Part shown: positions 32,050 to 43,500 of the stretch, in pieces
Position numbering within the stretch: position 1 is the first letter of the stretch
How the letters are laid out: the number at the start of each line of letters is the position of its first letter
NCBI GenBank assembly: GCA_026826555.1
Contig: JAKSZT010053764.1
Location: 12,932,536-12,996,535, forward strand
From: Tolypeutes matacus
Taxonomy: Eukaryota > Chordata > Mammalia > Cingulata > Chlamyphoridae
Direction: 5' to 3'
DNA: 64,000 nt
Notes under the pieces: model-generated
What the model was told of the DNA's origin: nothing
The model's database searches: none
Seen by the model: only the letters and a program-made list of their open reading frames with translations
Made by a program: the position numbers and the translations under genes

Positions 32050-34725
32050 TTGATGCTAACTCTAGGTAACTCGAAAACCTAATTTCTGCTTATTTTCTTT
32101 CCACTCATAAACTGTAATTCTGAAAATGTAGCCTTATAGGAAAGAGAATTTGATATGAACTTACATGAAATTAAATATTTCTCTATATGTGACTAAATGT
32201 AATTCTGTACAATTCTTGGATTCCTAACTGCTTTATTCTATTTTCATGACTCCTGTCATGGTCATAATCTACATCTTCTCAGGTAACCCATAAGTTGTGA
32301 TAGAGTAAAAAGACCATCAAATATGCTCTAATACTAGGAGGAATGCATACTATTGGAAAGTGATAATTAATGTATGGGACATGTCCTCAAATATTTTATT
32401 TCTTACCTGTTACCAAAATCAAATAAACCAAAAAATATGTTCCCCTCAGTATATGAATTGATAAGAATGAGTCAATAAGTAAACCAAATTGCTCGATATC
32501 ATTATTATTAAATTTTCACTCCATTAGATTAACGTGGATCTCAAAGGGCACTCTGCACAAGAAACCATTTTGATTGTTCCCTTTTAAATGCGTGAGCCCT
32601 CTTAGCAACAAATTCATTATAACTGAGATCTAATCAGGAAACTGGAGCAGTCAGTGGTAGAATAGACCCATGAAATTATATGTGTTATATGTTTATAGAT
32701 ATTTTACCACAGCAAACTAAATTTAACATTTCAATTCCTATCTCTTAGTGGTTATTTCTATCCTGAGTTAGCAGTCAGTTGGCCTTTCTTGTTCTTCAGA
32801 GCAAGCTTGTCTTATAGATGAACTACTGAAAACTAAGCCAATTATAATTGTTAAAACACCAAACCATAAATTGTTTAGCTTCCACAATAAGGATCTAGAT
32901 ATCCAGAAACGACATAAAATTCTTTTTCAGTTTTCCCTCATTTGATCTGAAGAAGCCTTTGTCACACAAGATAATGTGTTAGAAGTAGAAGGAACAACAA
33001 AAAACCTCACTGGGGGCTGATGGAGGGAATGTCAAGCCATGTAGCCAAGAGCCTGGCCCCCACCAAAGCTGTATCAAAACTTCAGGGGGAAAAACCCTTC
33101 ACGATCTACATCATATATTGTGGCTTCTAATAGCATTTGGAGACACAGGGCTTGTATATCATCATCTGTATTAGTTATATAACCCCAAAGGGCAAATGTA
33201 TACTCACTTTTGGAAAGAAAAAGAGTGGTTATGAGAAAAGGACTAAATTACTCAGAGTACGACTGATTCTCCTGTTCTTTAGAATAGCTTTTGAAAAATA
33301 TCTTTTTCCAACTTCTCATTTCATACAGCATTAAGCTTCATGTAATTTTCTGGTGCTGCTAGGGTGTTTCCAGATGAAGCAAGCAGGAGGCTTTAAGATG
33401 CCTTCTCCTCCAGGGCTTCTAGTAGAGATAGAGCTGGTTATGTGAAGGAAGTAGTCATTCTTCAGGCTTCCTTGGGACCTTGTCAGTATGATTGTGAGGC
33501 CATGAGAATAATAACAGACTTTTTATTTTTGTAATCTGTTATTTGCCTATACTTCAAATCCTCAAGACATAGTTCTTTAAATGTAGGCACCTGCTAAACT
33601 TGGTGTCTGTAGGGACTGATTTGGGTAGTAAAAATTGGAACTAAATTTAGGGACTTGTGCCATCTCTTAATTAAATTTCATGTTAGTTTTATGTAAATGA
33701 TCTAGGAACCAAACACTTTGTCTGTCCATCCTTCCTTTTATATCATCCTATCCTCTCCATCCACAAATATTTACCTGTAGCTGATTCTCTCTTCCTCACA
33801 CATCAGTCCAGCATTAGTCATTTGCACATCTGGAGGTGAGAGAAGGAGGCTTGATGGTGACTGGAGTAGAAATCCTGAAGAATAACATCATTGACCTTCC
33901 TCAGGCTTTTTGCCCACAGCTCTAGGGTCCAATATTTCCCCTATTTTCCCAGCCTTTTGTTTACTGAATAAAAGATTAATCCTAACTCATCTGCTAAAGA
34001 AACATTCACCATCTGAAATGAAATATGGAGACCCAAACATCATCACCTATAATACTCATGTGGAGAATTTGCCCCATAGAATCTTTGATTTTATAATTTA
34101 CTCTATTTTAAATCTTTAAAGTTTTTGAATCTGATGGTAAGGAAAATTAAGATGTAAGTTTGCATCACATCTTTTATCTTTATAGATAGTCAAAATGCTA
34201 CCAACTACAAAGTTCTTACCTCCCTATAACCCTCTGGAATTTTTTGATGTCAATGTATCAAGCATAAAAATATACTTGCCTGAACGATCAAGAAGTAGCA
34301 CATCAGGTGATGGCTCAGAGCCAGATATTCCTGCAGTTAGAAACATTACAATACTTTGTATTCATTTTAAAAATATATTAAGTTAGAATAACTGTATCAG
34401 GTATCCATTAGCTCACCAGAAATCAGTCACTTGCTTTAGGGAACTGACTCAACTCATTCTTTTACTGTGAACCTGAGAGGCATTTTATTGGCATCACTGG
34501 TAGAACATGCTCATGTAAACTACGGCTAATGCCTTTGAAATCATCCAGAACAAAAGCTTAAACTTGGTATAACAAAGAGATAAATAATCACCTGTATGTT
34601 ACTCTTGAGTCCTTTTCACGAAAAAGACTAATCGATATTGAAGTGTCTTAGAAAGGGAAGGATGGTGTAGGTTAGGAATCTTGCTTCATGTTGTTAAATT
34701 GGAAATTTGCTTTGATTCAGTGCTC
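32050..34725. other. Long unique interval, about 2.7 kb
   Basis: No gene, RNA gene or repeat recognised with confidence. Open frames up to 69 codons have no recognisable product. A mildly GC-richer patch lies at 33010-33110. Confidence 0.5.
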
Positions 34726-34729
34726 TTAA

Positions 34730-34890
34730 GAGCCAGTCTAAATGAAGATATGAACTGGATCTGTGACCTTGAATAAATCATTCAACCTCTCTGGACCTCA
34801 ATCTACTCATCTGTATAAAAAAGGGGATTGGGTGACATAATTTCAGGGGTCCCTTTGAGCTCTAAAATTCCATGTTATGAAAGAAATCTA
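34730..34890 (+). mobile_element. MIR-family SINE (sense)
   Basis: GGATCTGTGACCTTGAATAA, TTCAACCTCTCTGGACCTCA, TACTCATCTGTATAAAAAAG, GGGGATTGGGTGACATAATT and CCCTTTGAGCTCTAAAATTC follow the MIR variant that ends in agctctaaaattctatga. Confidence 0.78.
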
Positions 34891-35159
34891 AACTGACTCA
34901 TCTATTTTCCCTGGGCTCAAATGATGTTTTCAGCCTCAGATTGTGTTAATATAGTCTCAGAAAGAGAAAGTTTATATAGAATTAAAAACTCAAATCCCAA
35001 ATATTTTGGAAGCTGCTGTGAGACACTGACAGAAAGGATGATCGAGAAGGGTCCCTTCAGTAATTTCATAGCCAGAGTGAAGGCAAAGGAATGCAAATCC
35101 TGTCAGAGTGGGATCCATACATGGTATTGATTATTTCCAGTGACGAGAAAAAGGGAATT

Positions 35160-36624
35160 TTCCATCCAAAACATTCAATAATTCAATGAACAAGGCACTG
35201 AGAATAAGAAAAATTAAGTAAGACACAGACCCTTCTTTTTAGAGTTCAGGGTCTCATGTGGGAAATTAGCAAGTTAACAGATATTTACTCATTAGGAATG
35301 CTATGAGGCAAAACTTAAAAAAAAAAATGCTTAGAACAGTGACCGAGATGTAGTATCACCCAATAAATATTAACTTTACTGTTCTTATAATTTTTTTTAT
35401 CAAAGCAAGCATAAGATACTATAGCAGAATGGTGAATGGGGCATCCAATCCTGATTGGGATGATCAGGGAGCTATTCCCAGAGGAAGTAATATCTGAAAT
35501 AAGTTTTGATGAGCAACTAGAAACTGGCTTGGTGAAACAAGGGTAAGGATAAGGACCATTTGGTGATCAAGTCATCCCAGGTAGAGGAGGCAGTTTGGGT
35601 AAAGGAAGTATGATGAAAGAAGGCATACCATGTTAAGGAGGCTGCAAGAAACTTGAGAGTGACTAGAAATTGTGAGGTGAGAATGGCAAAAGTTGGGGCT
35701 ATCAAGTTATACCAGGGCCAGACCCTAAGGTCCATTTTATATCATTCTAAGTAGTTTGGGTATAGCTTTGAAAAAGGGAGAGAGTCAATCAAGGATTTTT
35801 AAGTATGAGAATTATTAGTCTGACTACAATATGGGAAAAAAAAAAAAAAAAAGATTCAATAGGGGCAAATGTGTAAGCAAGAGACCAATTGGAAAGTTGT
35901 TGCAATAATCCAGGTGATAAATTGAGGAGGACTTGAATTAAGGTCTAATAGTGAGAGTGGTGGGGAGGAAAAAGATATGAGAGATCATTAAACATGGAAG
36001 CTACAGGATACAGTGCCTGGATGTGTGGGGTAAAGACAAAGGAAAATTGTGTATAATGGCCAAGCTATTGACTTTGATACTATATATACCATGTTGAGTT
36101 TCTGGTCTTTGAGGAAGGATGTACAAGTAGAGGTGGCCAATCCCTTAAGATAAATATTTTAGAGATTCCAGATTACACAAACATAGTAGTGGAAAGTTTT
36201 GGGATTGTTTTGTTTTATTTTCTATCTCGCTGAATTATTTTATGCTGTGAGGACAATTACAGGCTGTGTCTCATTCCCCCCCAAAAATATGTAGGTGAAT
36301 TTATGCAATTTTTACCTTTCTAATCATTGCATTCTTTTTAATCTGAGATACTTTGAAAAGGAGAATGTACCCTCCTCACTGTGCTCAACTCCTACCATCC
36401 TACACCATCCCTGCCTACAAGAACACCCTTGTTCATGAAGAGACAACCGATAAGAATTGCAGATTTGGGTCTGAGATTCAAGAAAAAGCTTGAGGCTGAA
36501 GATAAAGGCTTAGGCTGCATCAGCATATAGGGTGTAATCAGAGCCAGGGAAGTAGATGGAATGTCTCAGAGTAAAGGTAGTGTAAGAAGAGAAACAGACA
36601 AAGGACAGAAACCTGGGAGGGCAT
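35160..36624 (-). mobile_element. Long L2 LINE fossil (antisense), 5' side of LTR insertion
   Basis: Antisense L2 in order: AAAACATTCAATAATTCAAT, GTCTCATGTGGGAAATTAG, AGGCATACCATGTTAAGGAG, CAATAATCCAGGTGATAAAT, GAGGACTTGAATTAAGG, GTTGAGTTTCTGG, CATCAGCATATAGGGTGTAA and ACAGAAACCTGGGAGGGC. A MIR 3' tip (TGCTTAGAACAGTGACC to CACCCAATAAATATTAAC, 35328-35374) and an 18-base A run near 35836-35853 interrupt it. The part at about 36200-36455 is not L2-like. L2 resumes after the LTR at 37204. Confidence 0.8.
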
Positions 36625-37203
36625 TGTATTAGTCAGCCAAAGGGGTGCTGATGCAAAATACCAGAAATTGGTTGGTCTTTACAAAGGGTAATTATTTCCG
36701 GTAGAAGTCCACAGTTACCAGGCCATAAAGCATAAGTTTCTTCCCTCACCAAAGTCCATTGCCACGTGTTGGAGCAAGACAGCTGCTGATGTTTGCCACA
36801 GTTCAGGCTTCTTGGGTTCCTCTCTTCCCGGGTCTGTGTTTCTCTCCAGGCTTAGCTCCTCTATTTCCTCCACAAGGTAAGCTGCAGACTATGAGGCTCT
36901 CTAGGCTTTGCTTCTCTCCACAAGGCCAGCTGTGAACTCTCAGGCGAATGGCTTGTCTCTATCCCGGGGCCTTCTCTATAACATCAAAACTCCAACATCA
37001 AAACTGTTCCCTCTGTCCTTTGCCTTGCCTTTTATATTTGATTCCCCCACCCACCAAGGGGTGGGGCTCAACGCCCTACTGATGTGGCCCAGTTGACGCC
37101 CTAATCATAACTTAATCATGCCCAGATTAGCAGACCAATTTACAAGCATGATCCAATAGCCATTTTTGGAATTCATAATTACATCAAACTCCCAATGGCT
37201 ACA
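36625..37203 (-). mobile_element. LTR element, probable xenarthran MaLR/ERVL-like (antisense)
   Basis: A 579-bp element bounded by TGTATTAGTC at the left and GGCTACA at the right, with TG/CA termini. Read on the minus strand it starts TGTAGCCATT, has a TATAAAA box at 37030-37036 and ends GACTAATACA, like MLT-type LTRs. Flanking 5-mers GGCAT (36620-36624) and GGCAC (37204-37208) form an imperfect 5-bp target duplication, the size expected for ERVL/MaLR. It splits an older L2. There is no internal retroviral region, so it is a solo LTR. A CTCCACAAGG word recurs inside at 36868 and 36916, suggesting a 48-base internal duplication. Confidence 0.78.
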
Positions 37204-37245
37204 GGCACCAACATTTAAATGGTCCAGTGGAGACTGAGGAGGAAG
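37204..37245 (-). mobile_element. L2 LINE fragment, 3' side of LTR insertion (antisense)
   Basis: GGCACCAACATTTAAATGGT and GTGGAGACTGAGGAGGAAG continue the L2 interrupted at 36624, matching the L2 ggggcactccaacatttaaagg block. Confidence 0.6.
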
Positions 37246-37808
37246 TGTTGCTTTAATTTTATTGCCTAAACTATCATGACATCTTAAAATAGTTAGGGAA
37301 TATAACACATGTGACCCAGCAAGGTATAGAGTTCATGTTTTAGCCACAGGAACACTGTGGATGTTAGCCATCCACAGTGTTAGCAAATGGCAGCCATGTC
37401 ATAAATGACAACTTCATAGGCACATTCAGGTTACCCAGGTTTTTGAAATGTCATGAATATCAAGCTGTCCCATTTCAAAGAAAGGGAATCAGAGAAACAC
37501 TTCAAGAAATACGCATTCTATCCTAGTTCACATCAGGGTAGTTGACTTAAGCCAAGCCTACTGCATGGCTAGAAAAAGGTGGAGGTGGGAATGGTGAGGT
37601 GGAGCAGTGCAAGGAGTCATTTAGAATTTCCTTCTTCAGGCAAGATTGGTTTTGCAAGTAGAAATGAGGAGTTGGTGAGTTCACTAAAGATGGAGAGCCT
37701 TCAATAAACCTATGTATCAAGGGAGCTGAGGTGATGAGAAGCTAAGACAAGAGAAAAGGGCTGACCAGTTCTACGAAATTCAAGTATTACTGTTGATCGC
37801 CTGATTGT
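37246..37808. other. Unique interval with a strong hairpin
   Basis: No gene. It contains the perfect inverted repeat at 37351-37381. The 37555-37750 part is purine-rich and may be further degraded L2, not provable by eye. Confidence 0.45.
37351..37381. repeat. Perfect 13-bp inverted repeat, 5-base loop
   Basis: AACACTGTGGATG, spacer TTAGC, then CATCCACAGTGTT. The arms are exact reverse complements. There is no adjacent T-run or gene, and eukaryotic context makes a terminator role irrelevant. Confidence 0.9.
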
Positions 37809-37809
37809 T

Positions 37810-37945
37810 ACAAGGAGTATGTTTGCCTCCTGAAATAAACTCTATATCCCACAAAAAGATGCAAAGTGCTGAAAGCTCCTAGCAGTGAACCTGACACATG
37901 GAAAGTACTCAATAAGTGGATCTTCTTTCTTTTGCATTAGGGACT
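37810..37945 (+). mobile_element. L2 LINE 3' tail (sense)
   Basis: A diverged AGTATGTTTGCCTCCTG precedes GCTCCTAGCAGTGAACCTGA, CACATGGAAAGTACTCAATA and AGTGG, the L2 terminal block. Confidence 0.58.
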
Positions 37946-39585
37946 AGATTTTGTATTTTCTTCTCTTCTTCCTCTTGTACCAGGCAGAGAGCTGAACAAC
38001 TATTAGCAGTTCAGTGAATACATGATTGAAACATTGCTTGTTAGGAAAGGAATAAAAAAATATTTGTGCATTCATGAAAGAATTACATTTTTTTGGTTGG
38101 TAGTTTGCCAATGTTGGTGCTTATTCAGTACTGTAGACTTACTTAAGAAACTCCCTTTCTCAGAAGGCACTGAATCATAAGAGTGATGTGAGACTGCTGG
38201 ATTTAATAGTAGCTTAGGCCCCTGGGACTGTGCCTTATTAAGACAAATAGTAGACATAATAATAAAATTAAAATATTTCTACTGTTCCCAATTTAGAAAT
38301 CATCTCCTTTCTTTTTATAAATGATAATGACTTGTAAACAGTTCAGTCTTTTTAGCTATGTAAATGGTGTAATGCACTTTAAGGGATTTTTTAATTAAAA
38401 CAATTGCAAGATTCAATATAGACTGCATCTTCCAAATTTTGCAGTGCCTTGCTCAAAAACCCAGGACTTAAAGTCACATAGGATCACTGCTCTGTATTCA
38501 AGGACCCTGTAGTGAAACTGGGGGTGTGGTACCTTCATCTGGGAGGTGGAGCCACGTGCACTGGTATTCATTACTCTTCAGAGGTGCCATGAGTTTATGA
38601 ACAGAGTACCAAAGAAACTGACATCTGGAGAGCTCACCTAGGTGTTTTTTTTTTTATTGTTTCAAAGAAATTTAAGGTTATTAAACCATGTTATTATTTT
38701 TAGAGGGCTATAAGCAATTTATAAAATTTTAAAAAGCATCTAGGCATTTAAGAGGTACACAGAAGTATTATTATAACTAAACTATCATCTCTGCCTATTT
38801 AACCCCCAGATCAGTTCTCATGCATTTGAGTGGCAAAGTTAATACATGAAAGCTATCTGGAACATTGAATATTATTTTGACTCTTGTTAAAGAAGAACTT
38901 CCATGATGATATTTCTATTCTCAAATTCATAGAATAAAGTGATATGAGAAAAGAGTAATGTTTTGTTTTATATGATATGTATAAATGTGCATGTGGTATG
39001 TGCATGGGGGGGGGCTAAAAATCATCAAAAAGGAATATTCCACATTCAGGAATCTTTATTGTATGGAATGTGCATATTGATCTATCTTGTCTGAAAATCT
39101 TGGTACTGATAAAAATTATCAATTGGGCCCACCCATTTCAGAAAGAGTTCCATAAAAAAAGATGGATATTAACACTGGATTTTAAAGAAAAAACAAAAGA
39201 ACCATTTGAGAAAACTAAAACCACACAAGAGCACAAAATACACACTTTTAAATATTAATTTAAGGATTGAAAAGAGTAAGCTACACATGAATTATCTGCC
39301 TGCTAACAATGTAAACCTAGTGTTAACTGCTAATCCCTCTTCATTAGTGTAATAGTAACTTCCCCATAGTTAAGAAAAACTGGGTGTGTATCTGTCAAGA
39401 TTCTTCACCAATTTTCCCTTTATTCTTTTGGTTATGCCTCATCTTCTTCTGTTCAGTCATAGATCCACATCTCACTCTTGTCCATTTCAACTTACGTTGG
39501 ACTACTTATCTGATTTACTAACACCATACTGGATATACTAACTGCATACAACATTGCTCCCAAGAACAGGATGGGCTTACTACAT
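37946..39585. other. Unique AT-rich interval
   Basis: No gene or clear repeat. A G-run lies at about 39006-39014. Frames of about 60 codons have no recognisable product. Confidence 0.5.
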
Positions 39586-39587
39586 CA

Positions 39588-39740
39588 GGATTTCAAGGAA
39601 TGACTTTTTAAAAATACAGATTCAGGAGCCCTATATACACATGTTCAGTTTCAATAGGTCCAGAAAGAGGTATGGGAATGAGCAGTTAAAATACACACCC
39701 CAAGTGAGTCTGATGGTCAAATATGCTTAGCAATCATTGG
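39588..39740 (+). mobile_element. Possible MER5-like hAT fragment
   Basis: AAAATACAGATTCAGGAGCC, GTTTCAATAGGTCCAGAAAG and AAGTGAGTCTGATGGTC resemble the middle and right of MER5-type elements. Divergence is high. Confidence 0.42.
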
Positions 39741-40310
39741 ATAGTTTTCCATGTGTCTGTGAGTAATTTTTTAAAGTTCAAGCTTTAACACAGAATCACC
39801 AACCAAAAGAGAATCAAATACCTATTTTTCTATTACACTTAATAGTTTTGTTCCTACCTGCAATTGTATAACCCTTTTCCAATGAATGGCCTTGGAGATT
39901 CCAGTGGCAGGTTTTTTTTAGACCTTCCTGGTTTAAGGCAGAAAAGCATACCTTCCAAGTTGAGTATTTTCTAAAAGACTCACTTTACCCCTCCTAATTG
40001 TTTCCTTCTTTTGCCCAGTGAGCATGTGGCCAACTTCAGCACACATCAACACACACACATACATACACACACATGCATTGCAGGGACTAAACTTAGAGCC
40101 TGTTCTATCAAACAAAAAAAGGTTTTGCTTTAGTTTTCCTACAACCTGCAAATTTCAACTTCACATGTATAATAAACATACACTAAACAAAGGCTAACAA
40201 AGGAATTTTTATCCACAGAGATATGACTATTGTTGATATCTAACAATAAATAAATAAATGGTGAGTAAAGAGCAAGCAAATGATTCGGTTCTAATTTCAG
40301 ACATCTCAAG
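39741..40310. other. Unique interval with CA microsatellite
   Basis: No gene. An imperfect CA/CATA tract lies at 40046-40078. Confidence 0.55.
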
Positions 40311-40319
40311 TGTCTTAGG

Positions 40320-40740
40320 ATGGATCTTTGGATGTAAGTAACACAAACATACTTGATTAGCTTAAGGGGGAAATGCTTTATTGAAAATCTCCAAGAATTC
40401 CCCATGACAGTGGAGTGCAGGAAGTACAGCCCGACCATACAAGGGGCCATGCAACAAGATGGAAAATTGTTGGAATCAAAGTCAGATTCTTTCTCTCTCC
40501 ATCTCTTTCTCATTCTGAAACCACATGGTTTCTCAGCCCAATCTCTCTATACATCCCCAGCACTCTTGCCTTTCTCGATAGACAAAGTGGCCCCAAATAT
40601 CTCAGTTCAAGCACAGAGACAGTCTAGAATTGCTGTGTTCAAATTACAAATTCCTGAAAGAAATTATAAGATTGCCCACCTGTGTCTGTGAACTGAGGCC
40701 AGAGAAGTGGGGTTCAATACTGCATTCAGCCAAGCTGTCT
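40320..40740. mobile_element. Ancient interspersed repeat, family unresolved (copy B)
   Basis: TTGGATGTAAGTAACACAAA, TTAGCTTAAGGGGGAAATGC, TTTATTGAAAATCTCC, then CTCTCCATCTCTTTCTCATT and ACTGAGGCCAGAGAAGTGGGG. The order parallels the same old repeat family as copy A at 16.8-17.4 kb. Frames of 112-124 codons on both strands here (40139-40513 minus, 40353-40691 plus) are not credible genes. Confidence 0.4.
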
Positions 40741-41435
40741 ATTTTCTCTAAGTAGACATCATCAGTTTTTTTGTTTTGTTTTGTTCTGTTTTTATGAGGG
40801 CTATATGTACAAAGAATGGAATGATTGACAGATGGAATTACTGGCATCACTTGACCATCAAGAGCAAATATTTCTGCATGTAACCTTTTTCATTTATTCA
40901 AAGCTCCTAGTCCTCTGGTACTAAATTCAGCAGGAAAATTAACCACTTTTTAGTAGCAGAGCTTGAAACTTAACACCTAGGTAGCCAGATGTGAAAAGAT
41001 GTTAACATTGTCATGTAGCTATAGTAGAAACATTAACGCAACAGTCAAAATTACGCTACGCTACCGTTAGGCAATATTTCTGCCCTAGCTACTACGTAGA
41101 TACTGACATTTTCAAAGTTCTTCTGCTAAGACCAACATAATATGGATATTTGAGCAGAAACATGTACATCTGTAAATAGAGTCCAGGATGCTGTGAGCTA
41201 GAGAAGGCTGTTAATTGTGATAGGAGATGTTTTATTATATATATTAATTTTACTTCAGTTTTCCTTTACCCTATTGTAAAAACAGCAATAAATTAGTGCT
41301 ACTAGTACTCACACAGTAAATGGTATCTTAGTTGGTGAATCTACACATTTATTTCATTAGAATCACCCCTTCTCTTTCCATTTAAAGATGTTTTGTACCT
41401 TTAATTAGTACTTATTTCAATGGAGGAAAAAAGAT
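40741..41435. other. Unique AT-rich interval
   Basis: No gene or repeat recognised. A TTTTG-type run lies near 40768-40790. A cluster of TACGCTACGCTACC-type words (41052-41065) retains three CpGs in an AT-rich setting. Confidence 0.5.
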
Positions 41436-41439
41436 TTTG

Positions 41440-41800
41440 TTTCCACAGATTCTCTGGTTTCCTTTAGCAGCTGGCCATTCCTGAGCAGCCAATCAGAACC
41501 TCCTTTTAGTCAAAACTGGCAGTGATTAGCAGATGACTTGGAGATCTACTTATTGAATATCTCCATCAGAAAACAGAGAAGCTTGGTGGGATTACAGCCT
41601 CTGTTGTAGCATATTTTAGAATTCTTTAAATTATTTCCATGCATCAATTGCATACGCATGCTTAAGGGAAAGGGCTGGATTTGGTTATTAGTAATTTTGA
41701 TTCAAATGTAAAAATATGAGCAAGCCAGATATTTTCAATGATTTTCCTCATTTCAAATAGATTGCTTTCTTAATAGTTAAAGGAACATATTGTCTTGTTA
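41440..41800. promoter_or_regulatory. Candidate conserved noncoding stretch
   Basis: Repeat-free, with a CCAAT box-like GCAGCCAATCAGAACC (CCAAT at 41489-41493), a TTGCATACGCATGC palindrome-like word near 41649-41662 and several AT-rich homeodomain-type ATTA/TAAT words. Function is inferred only from absence of repeats and motif density. Confidence 0.3.
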
Positions 41801-42600
41801 ACATTATTTAAAAATATATCCTAGTGATTGTAATGCACTATAAATGTAATTATATCTGAGATGGACATCTATACCTGGAAACCTGAAGAAAGCAAGGTGT
41901 TTTTATGTGACATGAGCATCTTCAGTGAACCTCATGCCCTCATTGATCAGGAGACTTTATTAAACCGATTTTCCAGAATGAAAACTTGAAAATAGAAATC
42001 TATGTCTGTAGAGGCAGACTAAACTATAGAGGTGAAAAATTATTAGAGGAAGCCTTATCAACAGTTTACAAATGTCTTAATTCAGGCTGAAATTTCCTTT
42101 TTACCCACAGTACCTAGATATCTGCTCACATCCCTTTTAGACTTCTTAGTATTATAGAGAGGATCACATTAAAGGGTTAGAAATTATCTACATGCATAAA
42201 TATATAGATGTGTGTGTTTAGAAATCATCAGCAACAAAGTTTATATTTTCTAGGATGTGTTGTCTTTTTTTGATTAAACTTACTAGGTGTCAATAGACAA
42301 ACAGACAAGTCCAGAATAAAAAAATGAAAATAACAAAAAATATAACTTGTACCAGACAGGAACATGACAGTAGAAGTAGCCATAACAATACAATTGTCAA
42401 GTTAGAGAAAGTTTGCCCACAAAATTGTGTTATAAACTAGTCCTTGCTTGATACCTTTAAAATACACAAAATATTCTAGACTGCTTCCCAACAGTTGGCA
42501 TAAAATTAATCAAAATATATATTTTAAGAAAAGCACCATTCATGCATTCAGACAATCAAATTGTGCAGTGTATTTTCCAATATAAACTAAAGGTAATAAG
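41801..42600. other. Unique AT-rich interval
   Basis: No gene and no repeat recognised. Confidence 0.5.
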
Positions 42601-42689
42601 TAAAGATAGTCAGTGCTGCTCAGTCTCACCGTCCACGGATAAGACTGATTCAGTTTGAATGCTATTATTTTGAACGAGAAAAGGCTGTT

Positions 42690-43500
42690 TTTTTGTTGTT
42701 TTTTTTTCTCAGGGATAAAAGTTCCTTAATTCCACTGTTTAAAGAACAGTGGAGCATGTTAATAATAAGTTCCAAAGTTAATGCTGATTTCCTGACAATT
42801 CATTATGTGCTTCCGTCTCAGGTCTTTTCTTCTTTGCTTGTTCTGTCTTCTTTTCTGGGCCAAGGGAAGATCTGCTTTCTGTCTGTTAGGAGTTTGATTT
42901 TTGAGTGTTTTGTTAGGCTGGGTAGGTCAGCAGGTGTGCACCGACACATTACCCAGGTGGCCACTTAATGCAGTGTGATTGAGCACAGAGGAAATAAAAG
43001 CAACCCTTCCCAGCAATGGGGCTGTCTGGCTGCTCGGGCAGGTGAATGCGATTAACAACTGACTTTGGGTAGAGATTCCCCGGTATTCCCAACAGATGTC
43101 CCCCTAATTGAAAGCTTGTTGTGGCGCTGTTGATTCTGAGAGGCCCCAAATTCCCTATAATGTGTGTGCATTAAAAATACACTACACTTCCCATCCTCAA
43201 AAAGAGAAACTCCTTTAACAATTACACACGTGTGGTGGGAGAGTGAGCAAGCTCACGTATGCACTATCATGCAAAATCAACCTTTAAAATAAAACTGTAA
43301 ATCCATTTCTGCCTTTCAGTCAAATGATCTTTGGCAATAAACCCTGAGGCTAAATCATGCCATTTTGCCAAATGTTCCCTTTATATAGGAATGAAACGAC
43401 GCCAACTCTGTGTTCTTGAATGAAGCAATATAAAACACAGGTGCATCCTTCTGAACTTTATTGACTGCGAGGATTATTTATTATTTATACCCTGTTATAT
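42690..43500. promoter_or_regulatory. Best candidate conserved noncoding element or enhancer
   Basis: About 800 bases with no repeat, unusually many retained CpGs for this AT-rich window (for example near 42941, 43036, 43047, 43080, 43124 and 43397-43400) and dense transcription-factor-like words. CAGGTG E-boxes occur at 42931, 42954, 43039 and 43438. A homeodomain-type TAATTG lies at 43105. A TTTATTGAC word follows near 43458. No long reading frame is present (91 and 66 codons are the largest). Neither splice structure nor homology suggests an exon. Confidence 0.42.

Noticed and set aside
37351..37381. MicroRNA precursor or rho-independent terminator
   Set aside because: A 13-bp stem is too short for a microRNA hairpin, and a bacterial terminator has no role in this genome.
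40139..40691. 124-codon minus and 112-codon plus frames
   Set aside because: They overlap an old interspersed repeat on both strands, with no domain or codon-use signal.
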